Shown here: positions 1 through 5,081 of the stretch, one piece after another | Layout of the letters: each line of letters starts with the position of its first letter | How positions within the stretch are numbered: the first letter of the stretch is position 1 | NCBI GenBank assembly: GCA_021792015.1 | Contig: JAJYVM010000303.1 | Location: 1-5,189 of the forward strand | From: Bacillota bacterium | GTDB taxonomy: Bacteria > Bacillota > Sulfobacillia > RBS10-35 > JAJYVM01 | Reading direction: 5' to 3' | Length of the DNA: 5,189 nucleotides | Program-made: the position numbers and the translations under genes | The notes under the pieces: generated by a model | Database searches by the model: none | What the model saw: only the letters and a program-made list of their open reading frames with translations | What the model was told of the DNA's origin: nothing

Positions 1-3000
1 CGGTCGTAGGCCGGGAACGGCCCCTTCACCGCCGCGATCTCCGCGGACGTGCGATAGGCAACGTCGCGCACGGTCGCATAGAGCTGGTCGCAGAACTCGA
101 TCGCTTCCGGACTGCCGTACCTCAGCTCCAGCCTGATCAGGGCGTCGGCCAGGCCCATGCTGCCGAGGCCCGTCCGCCGGATGCCGTAGCGCTGCTGCTG
201 CTCGTTCTCCTCGAAGTAGTACTCGGTCGCGTCGATCACATTGTCCAGGAATCGGGTCGCAGTTGCGACCGTTTCGCGGAGGGCGTCCCAATTGAATGTC
301 TTATTCTCCACGAATGCGGCTATGTTGATTGCGCCTAGGTTGCATACGCCCCAAGGGCCCAGCCCCTGTTCACCACAATTATGTGTTACGAGGCCCGAAA
401 TAATCACGCTGTGAACCGTTTTGACCGTTGTGTCGTAGACGGTAGCCGAGCCCGCCGGCTCAATTGCCTGGACCTTGGTGGTAAAGGTCTCCGCATATGA
501 GCCGCAAGAACCCTCCTCGAGGAAGGCGGTTAGCTTGGCTTGTTTGGCCTCGCTGAGGAAGCCGACTTCACGAAGGAAACGGTCCTTGTTTGTACGCGTG
601 ATCACCAACTCGTATTGCGCCGCGACCGAATACTCGCGCTGGTGGCGCTCGGAGTCAGGCATCATCTTGCTGCCGCGCGCCCTGCGCATGTATAGGTTGC
701 TGACGATACCCAGGTTCAGCAGCAGGGCCTGAACTTCGGCAAGCAGAGCCCGCGAGCTCGACGCCAACCGGACGGAGCAGTACCGCACGCTACGCACAAC
801 GTTGACGGTGCCATCCGCGGTGAACAGTCCCTGCAGGAAGCCGACAACCGCATCCCGGGGTGCGGTCCAGATTGAGGACGGAACGGCCTTGTCTGAGCCG
901 CCATTGGGACTCAGGCCCAACTCCAGCGCAAACCGTGCGACGTTTGCGTCATACATGAGGGCCGTCGTGTGATTCCGTGTCGCAACCGCCCCAGTCACGC
1001 CGAACCACCGCTGCACCAAATCGCGGAAGTACGGCATGAGGTCCTGCTCTTGTGTGTCGAATACCATGCCCAGCGACGGCTTGTCGCGATGGCTGTATGT
1101 ATAGCCGTCAGCGACCACCCAGCCGAGGAAGCGTCCGAGGTCCGCCGACCACTCGGTGGGTGGATCCGCCTCGCCGCGTGCGGCTTTGGCCTTCAGGCGG
1201 GCAAGGCCACGATCGGTCAGGCCCCAATCGACCACGGGCAGCCGGCGGTCGGTCGCCCAGCCCCCCTCGCCAGACTGCAGGTAGAGGACATCGCCCGCTC
1301 GCAGCTCGTCGAGGCGTACGTAGCCCGAGGGAGTCAGGAAGCGGTGGTCCGGCGTGACCGTTACCTCGTACCCATGGCTGGTGACAAGCGTCGATACGGG
1401 CGTATTCTCACGAGTCTTGAAAATTCGCGTGGCTGACCTAGACGTGACGCCCAGACGGCTATGCCGGGCACCGCCCACGACTTCCTGAGCCTCATCCGCC
1501 GCCCGCAGGTCGGTCACCACCGACAGCGGCTCCTGCGTCCGGTAGAGCTCCTCCGCCGTGACAAGCCCACGCGACGTGGCGATGCGCGTGCTGCCCACAA
1601 AGCACGGGTTCACGCAGCGAATCTGCTCGCAGTACCAGGTGTTCGACCACTTCTGGTACCGCTCCATGAATACAACGCCCGGCTCACCGGAAGCCCACGC
1701 CGACTCGCAGATCAGATTCCACAGATCGCGGGCGCGGATGGTCTTGTAGACCTTGTCCTCCCATTTCAGCTCCCAATCCGTGTCGTTCTTCACGGCCTCC
1801 ATGAATCGATCGCTCACGCAGACCGACAGATTCGCATTGTTGATGCGATTGAGGTCCTTCTTGACCGTGATGAATTCTTCGACATCGGGATGTTCGTCGT
1901 CGAGCATGAGCATTAAGGCGCCGCGCCGGCTGTTGGATGTGTAGAACCCGGACCCGCTCAACATGTGGGTTTCAGCCACTTCGAAATCGTACACGTCGCT
2001 CGTACCGATCATGTCCACAGCCACGATCGAGTCTGGCACGAAGTGCAGCACCGTCTCGACCTTTGTCGCCAAAGCAACCTGTCCATCAGCGAGAAGGCGC
2101 TCCCTTACGCGAGTCAGAGCGCGGTAGGAGATGTGGTCCTTGGTACTGTCCCAAAGGCCCTGATAGTAGCGCCCTGGCACGCCGAGCGACCGCCAGACAG
2201 CCTTTGGATACCCGTTGCGGTGGTTGCGGAAGCCCGGCCGACCCCTCATCTTGAGCGACTTGGCGGCGAACCGGACGAGCCGCGCCTTGAACTCTGCTCC
2301 ACTCACAATCAGCCGGTGGATGGTCTGCCAGCCCTGCGCTGACCGATCGGTGGTCGCGATGTGCGACAGGATGCCGTTGGCGGCCAGGATCGTCTGTAGA
2401 TCACGTAGCATGCCTAGGCTGATGCTGTCGATGCCGTAGCCGCCCTTGCGGCCGCGGTCGCAGCCATCGGCGTCGAAGTACCCGGCGACGAAAGCGCCCT
2501 GAACGCGAGACGGGGACCGCCATATAGCGTCAGGCACTCGAACATCCTCAGCCTTGGCCTTCAGCAGCCCGTTCTGCCGAAGCCACTCAACCAATAGGCA
2601 GGAGTAGATGGAAACAACATGACAGGCGGAATTGGTGCGCTCAACTGCAGCAGGAAAGGCAAAGAGGTCGTCCACCAAGAACAACAGCTGCTCGCGGATT
2701 TCCGGATGGGCGTCTGCAGTCGCCATGCGAACGGCATCGGCGACCATTCGACCGACTCGGCGCATGCTGTGAACATTGCCGTCTGCATACATATACCCGA
2801 GTAGGTACGCCAGCCCGGGTGTCAGGCGATCAGGCAGGTACAAGTTGTCGTTCAGCGCGGAGCCATACTGCTCTCGGTCATAGGCCACCGGGCTGAGCTC
2901 AACCAGGTCCCCCTCTGCCCCGTCCCCCAGGAAGGTCAGCACCTCATCGCCGACGGCCAGGTCCCGCATGGGCACCGTCTGCAGCGCGCCGTCGCGCAGC

Positions 3001-4220
3001 ACGCCCATGCGGTGGTCCGGGGTGACCTCCACCTGGAAACCGCGCGCCGTCGTGACCCGCAGCAGCGGCTTCACGCCGTTGCGGAAGGCCCAGGTGATCG
3101 GCTGCGGCCCCTCGTGGGTCAGGGCCTGGATGCGCTCGCCCCGCTCCAGCCGGTCGGCGAGCTCGGCGGCCGGCAGCAGGCCCCTGTCCGTCGCGATCCG
3201 GACGGACGGGCCGAAGCAGCCGCCCTGAATCACAGCCCCGGTCGCGGTGCTGTAGACTTCGCCCCATGACACCGGGCCGCTCGCCGTGCCGTTGACGCCG
3301 CGCACGTAGCTGCCGCGCGGGCGCAGGCTGGAGAGGTTGACGCCGACGCCGCCGCCGCGGCTCATGATCTCCACCATCAGGCCGACGCTGTCCATGATTC
3401 CGCGCCGGCTGTCCTCCGGCGACGGAATCACGTAGCAGTTGGACACGATGGCGCCCGCCGTGACGAAGGAGTGGTCCTCCTCGACCTCGAGGTCGTAGAC
3501 CGTGCCGCAGTATGGCAGCCGCTCCACGGCTTCGACGGCCCGCCACGCGACGCCCACGTACGTCTCGCGCCGCTCGCGCACGAGCACCTGGGCCCCGCCC
3601 CACGGCGACCAGCCCACGGGCTCGTCCCGCCGCACGTGCCACGCCTGGCTGTCGCCGGCGCCCTTCGCGCCGCCCGGCTCCACGCAGCCGACGAGGTCGC
3701 CCGCCGCCAGCTCGCTGGCGCGCACCCAGGCCGCGCCCGCGCCGCCGCCCCGCCGCGCCAGCACCGGGTGGTTGCCCGTCAGCCGCAGCAGATCGGCGCC
3801 GCCCGCGACCCGCATCGCAAAGAGGGGCTCGTCCGCCTCGCGGGCGAAGACCTGCGTCACCACGCGCGCGCGGCCATGGCCCGTGATCACCTGATCGCGC
3901 GCGTCGATCTCCGCGATGGGCACATAGCCCTCCGGCGTCAGCACCGGCTGGTCGGGCGGCAGGCAGTTGTAGAAGGTGACCTTCTGGCCGGTCCCGGCGC
4001 CCGCCAGGATCCGCCCGCCGGGGACGAACTTGAAGCCGTCGAGTGCCTGCCGGAAGCGGGCGGTCCACTCGGCCCGCGCCTCCGGCGCCTCGACCTCGGC
4101 GATGGCCGCCGCCACGCGGTCCCACATCTGCTCCGGCGAGGTCTCGATCGCCTTGCCTTCATCGTCCTTGCGCGCGTAGCGGTCCATGAAGACGTCCCTG
4201 CGGATGCCGGAAAGTGTCAT
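1..4220 (-). CDS. nrdJ: Adenosylcobalamin-dependent ribonucleotide reductase (class II), N-terminal part, split by three inteins
   Basis: NrdJ reduces ribonucleotides to deoxyribonucleotides using a thiyl radical made with adenosylcobalamin. From ATG 4220 the frame has no stop for 1406 codons and leaves the window at position 1, so the C-terminus is missing. Removing inteins at residues 86-261, 335-763 and 873-1281 leaves about 392 reductase residues. These include VPGGRILAGAGTGQKVTFYN-CYVIPSPEDSR, SRGGGVGVNLSSLRPRGSYV, IQGG-SRRGALMLMLDDEHPD, IRCVNP-CGEQGLGPWGVCNLGAIN and TGLGSMGLADALIRL. By family knowledge Cys1282 (NPCGE) is the radical cysteine, Glu1284 its acid partner, and Cys262 and Cys1293 the redox pair; the 11-residue step from Cys1282 to Cys1293 matches Thermotoga NrdJ. 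In the spliced protein these would be Cys86, Cys268 and Cys279. The gene lies 128 bp after nrdR with its own promoter and LexA box. No B12 riboswitch was seen in the leader. Full-length NrdJ is usually about twice as long as the extein seen here. Confidence 0.96.
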   Translation of the reverse strand, partial: MTLSGIRRDVFMDRYARKDDEGKAIETSPEQMWDRVAAAIAEVEAPEARAEWTARFRQALDGFKFVPGGRILAGAGTGQKVTFYNCLPPDQPVLTPEGYVPIAEIDARDQVITGHGRARVVTQVFAREADEPLFAMRVAGGADLLRLTGNHPVLARRGGGAGAAWVRASELAAGDLVGCVEPGGAKGAGDSQAWHVRRDEPVGWSPWGGAQVLVRERRETYVGVAWRAVEAVERLPYCGTVYDLEVEEDHSFVTAGAIVSNCYVIPSPEDSRRGIMDSVGLMVEIMSRGGGVGVNLSSLRPRGSYVRGVNGTASGPVSWGEVYSTATGAVIQGGCFGPSVRIATDRGLLPAAELADRLERGERIQALTHEGPQPITWAFRNGVKPLLRVTTARGFQVEVTPDHRMGVLRDGALQTVPMRDLAVGDEVLTFLGDGAEGDLVELSPVAYDREQYGSALNDNLYLPDRLTPGLAYLLGYMYADGNVHSMRRVGRMVADAVRMATADAHPEIREQLLFLVDDLFAFPAAVERTNSACHVVSIYSCLLVEWLRQNGLLKAKAEDVRVPDAIWRSPSRVQGAFVAGYFDADGCDRGRKGGYGIDSISLGMLRDLQTILAANGILSHIATTDRSAQGWQTIHRLIVSGAEFKARLVRFAAKSLKMRGRPGFRNHRNGYPKAVWRSLGVPGRYYQGLWDSTKDHISYRALTRVRERLLADGQVALATKVETVLHFVPDSIVAVDMIGTSDVYDFEVAETHMLSGSGFYTSNSRRGALMLMLDDEHPDVEEFITVKKDLNRINNANLSVCVSDRFMEAVKNDTDWELKWEDKVYKTIRARDLWNLICESAWASGEPGVVFMERYQKWSNTWYCEQIRCVNPCFVGSTRIATSRGLVTAEELYRTQEPLSVVTDLRAADEAQEVVGGARHSRLGVTSRSATRIFKTRENTPVSTLVTSHGYEVTVTPDHRFLTPSGYVRLDELRAGDVLYLQSGEGGWATDRRLPVVDWGLTDRGLARLKAKAARGEADPPTEWSADLGRFLGWVVADGYTYSHRDKPSLGMVFDTQEQDLMPYFRDLVQRWFGVTGAVATRNHTTALMYDANVARFALELGLSPNGGSDKAVPSSIWTAPRDAVVGFLQGLFTADGTVNVVRSVRYCSVRLASSSRALLAEVQALLLNLGIVSNLYMRRARGSKMMPDSERHQREYSVAAQYELVITRTNKDRFLREVGFLSEAKQAKLTAFLEEGSCGSYAETFTTKVQAIEPAGSATVYDTTVKTVHSVIISGLVTHNCGEQGLGPWGVCNLGAINIAAFVENKTFNWDALRETVATATRFLDNVIDATEYYFEENEQQQRYGIRRTGLGSMGLADALIRLELRYGSPEAIEFCDQLYATVRDVAYRTSAEIAAVKGPFPAYD
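378..1604 (-). mobile_element. NrdJ intein 3: full intein with LAGLIDADG homing endonuclease, inserted at the catalytic cysteine
   Basis: This 409-residue intein (NrdJ residues 873-1281) is inserted at VNP^CGEQG. Block A is CFVGSTRIATSRGLVTAEEL (Cys873). Block B is GYEVTVTPDHRFLTPSGY, with Thr956 and His959, followed by LDELRAGDVLYL. Dodecapeptide motifs are LGRFLGWVVADG (1028-1039, Asp1038) and GFLQGLFTADG (ending Gly1137, Asp1136), both with their acidic residue. Block F is ATVYDTTVKTVHSVIISG (His1270), and the C-terminus LVTHN has the canonical His1280-Asn1281 pair. The residue that must act as the C-extein nucleophile, Cys1282, aligns with the thiyl-radical cysteine of the enzyme. All splicing and endonuclease motifs look intact. 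Composition is lower in GC than extein 1, and the reductase codons just after it (377-240) share that trait. Confidence 0.94.
1932..3218 (-). mobile_element. NrdJ intein 2: full intein with LAGLIDADG homing endonuclease
   Basis: This 429-residue intein (NrdJ residues 335-763) is inserted at IQGG^SRRGA. Block A is CFGPSVRIATDRGLLPAAEL (Cys335). Block B is FQVEVTPDHRMGVL, with Thr400 and His403, followed by MRDLAVGDEVL. Two dodecapeptide motifs follow: LAYLLGYMYADG at 470-481 and GAFVAGYFDADG at 575-586, each keeping its acidic residue (Asp480, Asp585), so the endonuclease looks intact. About 120 residues of linker or DNA-contact region come next, then block F (SDVYDFEVAETHMLSGSG, His752) and the end YTSN, with Ser762 in place of the usual penultimate His and Asn763. 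The downstream nucleophile is Ser764. Third codon positions are nearly all G or C up to about 2880 (residue 446) and then become mixed, so the splicing half and the endonuclease half differ in composition. It shares block A and B wording with intein 3. Confidence 0.93.
3438..3965 (-). mobile_element. NrdJ intein 1: mini-intein without endonuclease
   Basis: This 176-residue intein (NrdJ residues 86-261) is inserted at FYN^CYVIPS. Block A starts with Cys86 (CLPPDQPVLTPEGYVPIAEI). Block B is LLRLTGNHPVLAR, with Thr148 and His151 of the TxxH motif. Block F is GTVYDLEVEEDHSFVTAG with His250, and the C-terminus is IVSN, so the penultimate residue is Ser260 instead of the usual His, before Asn261. 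The first extein residue after it is Cys262, the N-terminal redox cysteine of the reductase. There is no LAGLIDADG or other endonuclease motif; a Gly/Ala-rich loop and a short linker join the two halves of the splicing domain. Codon use is as GC-rich as the host gene, which suggests long residence and loss of the endonuclease. It is probably splicing-competent, since the nucleophiles are intact and the frame is open. Confidence 0.92.
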
Positions 4221-4229
4221 CGCGCTGAA

Positions 4230-4239
4230 CCCCCTTCTC
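4230..4239 (-). promoter_or_regulatory. Probable ribosome binding site of nrdJ
   Basis: On the minus strand GAGAAGGGGG lies 9 bases before the ATG at 4220. It is a purine-rich, partial match to AGGAGG at a suitable distance, and it supports ATG 4220 over the next in-frame ATG at codon 12. Confidence 0.55.
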
Positions 4240-4322
4240 TCCGAGGGCGTCCTGCCCGAGCGGCTGCCTCCCCCGTGCCCCGACCGCCATCCATGTCGCC
4301 CTGAGCCCGGGTGTGGGAGCTA

Positions 4323-4352
4323 ATTGTAGGCGAACGGGCGTTCGGCAGTCAA
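4323..4352 (-). promoter_or_regulatory. Sigma-70-type promoter for nrdJ
   Basis: On the minus strand TTGACT (4352-4347) and TACAAT (4328-4323) are separated by 18 bases. Each hexamer is one base from consensus (TTGACA, TATAAT). The expected start of transcription is near 4316, giving a leader of roughly 95 bases before the nrdJ ATG at 4220. The -35 overlaps the nrdR stop codon. This is by far the best promoter seen in the window, and it implies that nrdJ can be transcribed separately from nrdR. The spacer contains a LexA-type palindrome. Confidence 0.75.
4331..4344. promoter_or_regulatory. LexA (SOS) box inside the nrdJ promoter
   Basis: CGAACGGGCGTTCG is a perfect 14-bp palindrome (CGAACG-GG-CGTTCG). 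It fits every position of the Gram-positive LexA/DinR consensus CGAACRNRYGTTYG. It fills the middle of the 18-bp spacer between the -35 and -10 of nrdJ, where a bound repressor would block RNA polymerase. The expected behaviour is repression in unstressed cells and induction of nrdJ after DNA damage. The match and its position are seen directly; LexA control is inferred. Confidence 0.7.
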
Positions 4353-4825
4353 CCAGCCGGCGGATCGGACCGCCCGTGCTCGAGGAGCCGCTCCAGCTCC
4401 TCGCGGAAGCGCTCGATGTCCTGGAACTGGCGGTAGACCGACGCGAAGCGGACGTAGGCAACCTGGTCGATCGTCCGCAGGCGCGCCATCACGGCCTCGC
4501 CGATCTCGCGGCTCGGCACCTCGCGCAGATCGCGGGCGCGCAGGTCGCGCTCGACCTCGCCGGCCATCCGCTCCAGCTGCTCGGTCGGCACCGGCCGCTT
4601 CTCGCAGGCCACCATCAGCCCGCGCAGCACCTTTTCGCCCGCGAAGGCCTCGCGCCGGCCGTCCTTTTTCACAACCACGAGCGGCCGCACCTCGATCTTC
4701 TCGTAGGTCGTGAAGCGCGCCTCACAGCGCAGGCACTCGCGGCGGCGGCGGATGACGGCGCCGTCCTCGGTCGGCCGTGAATCCAGCACCTTGCTCTCCT
4801 GATGACCGCACTCGGGGCAGCGCAC
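4349..4825 (-). CDS. nrdR: Transcriptional repressor NrdR
   Basis: This is a complete 158-residue NrdR, a Zn- and nucleotide-binding repressor of ribonucleotide reductase genes. The N-terminus is a zinc ribbon with Cys3, Cys6, Cys31 and Cys34 (MRCPECGH and ECLRCEARFTTYE), carrying the family signature LDSRPTEDGAVIRRRRECL. From about residue 46 to 136 comes an ATP-cone domain (VVVKKDGRREAFAGEKVLRG and the late motif VAYVRFASVYRQF), which senses ATP and dATP. Length is normal for the family; the last residues (DPPAG) are a free tail. The start is GTG with a strong ribosome binding site. It is the first gene of an nrdR-nrdJ pair, an arrangement known from actinobacteria such as Streptomyces. NrdR would be expected to repress its own transcript, nrdJ, or both, but no canonical NrdR box was seen nearby. 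Identification is secure. Confidence 0.97.
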   Translation of the reverse strand: MRCPECGHQESKVLDSRPTEDGAVIRRRRECLRCEARFTTYEKIEVRPLVVVKKDGRREAFAGEKVLRGLMVACEKRPVPTEQLERMAGEVERDLRARDLREVPSREIGEAVMARLRTIDQVAYVRFASVYRQFQDIERFREELERLLEHGRSDPPAG

Positions 4826-4832
4826 GCCCGCT

Positions 4833-4840
4833 CACCTCCC
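4833..4840 (-). promoter_or_regulatory. Ribosome binding site of nrdR
   Basis: On the minus strand GGGAGGTG lies about 7-9 bases before the GTG at 4825. It is a strong Shine-Dalgarno sequence, and it decides for the GTG start, which is also the codon that places CxxC correctly at residues 3-6. Confidence 0.8.
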
Positions 4841-4871
4841 GCCGGCCCTTGGGATCAGGGGGATTCACGCA

Positions 4872-4893
4872 CTTATCCCCAGCTTATCCCCAG
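4872..4893. repeat. Exact tandem 11-bp repeat CTTATCCCCAG upstream of nrdR
   Basis: Two identical copies of CTTATCCCCAG lie head to tail at 4872-4882 and 4883-4893, 47 bases or more before the nrdR start. The core TTATCCCCA differs by one base from the DnaA box TTATCCACA, and the 11-bp period puts both copies on the same face of the helix. This could be a DnaA or other regulator site, or a small duplication. The repeat is seen directly; the function is inferred. Confidence 0.5.
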
Positions 4894-4904
4894 ATATGGC
4901 CCCT

Positions 4905-4932
4905 GGTCGAGCCCTCGACCACTACCGGTGGT
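4905..4932. repeat. Two adjacent inverted repeats, possible operator upstream of nrdR
   Basis: Positions 4905-4920 read GGTCGAG-CC-CTCGACC, a perfect 7-bp inverted repeat with a 2-base centre. It is followed, overlapping by three bases, by ACCAC-TACCG-GTGGT at 4918-4932, a 5-bp inverted repeat. The centres are about 12.5 bp apart, and the pair lies 80-107 bp upstream of the nrdR start. Paired palindromes suit a dimeric or cooperative regulator, and NrdR itself binds paired 16-bp boxes, but the sequence does not match the known NrdR box. The binding protein is unknown. Confidence 0.35.
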
Positions 4933-5029
4933 ACAACCCCCGCCTGCGCCACTCCTCCCGATGTCGAACGAAAGATGAAGAAAGACGAACGTTTTCGACC
5001 GCGCGCGACACCCGGGAACACGAATCGAT

Positions 5030-5052
5030 AGGACGGCGCAATGCGCCGTCCT
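5030..5052 (-). terminator. Perfect 11-bp hairpin downstream of the nuoN-like gene
   Basis: The sequence AGGACGGCGCA is followed, after a single A, by its exact reverse complement TGCGCCGTCCT. In RNA the loop would open to about 3-7 bases, leaving an 8-10 bp GC-rich stem. It lies 29 bases past the nuoN stop on the minus strand, where an intrinsic terminator is expected. The bases after the stem on that strand (ATCGATTCGTGTT) are only moderately T-rich, so termination may be weak or Rho-assisted. Confidence 0.5.
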
Positions 5053-5081
5053 TCACGACTCAGCAGTTGGGGTGTGGTGGG

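Larger units (their letters stand above)
4826..5081. other. Intergenic region between the nuoN-like gene and nrdR
   Basis: This 256-bp stretch has no convincing gene. It holds the terminator-like hairpin, a less GC-rich segment with repeated CGAAC words (4963-4999), two adjacent inverted repeats (4905-4932), an 11-bp tandem repeat (4872-4893) and the nrdR ribosome binding site. The promoter of nrdR must lie here if nrdR is not read through from nuo, but no -35/-10 pair near consensus was found by eye. No sequence fitting the usual NrdR box (ACAC-N8-GTGT with an A/T core) was seen. Confidence 0.6.

Noticed and set aside
969..1916. Two plus-strand open frames of about 150 codons each
   Set aside because: They are antisense to intein 3 and the preceding extein, with no motif and no plausible ribosome binding site.
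2944..4125. A 393-codon open frame on the minus strand, beginning MGPRGG
   Set aside because: It is offset from the nrdJ frame by one register and is an Arg/Gly/Ala-rich low-complexity translation of GC-rich DNA. The true frame there gives clear NrdJ and intein motifs.
3471..4304. A 277-codon open frame on the plus strand
   Set aside because: It is antisense to nrdJ and intein 1, has no recognisable motif, and is typical of opposite-strand openness in GC-rich coding DNA.
4303..4320. ACAC/GTGT words near the nrdJ transcription start as an NrdR box
   Set aside because: Only one half-site is present, the core is GC-rich instead of AT-rich, and no second box lies at the usual distance.
4221..4348. 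Possible adenosylcobalamin riboswitch before a B12-dependent enzyme gene
   Set aside because: The 128-bp gap is too short for the full fold together with a promoter, and the conserved B12-box core was not seen on the minus strand.
4313..4780. A 155-codon open frame on the plus strand
   Set aside because: It lies antisense to nrdR and reads as Leu/Ala/His-rich sequence without domains; nrdR on the other strand is certain.
4986..4997. Second LexA box candidate, CGAACGTTTTCG
   Set aside because: The half-sites do not have the CGAAC-N4-GTTYG spacing; only one half matches.
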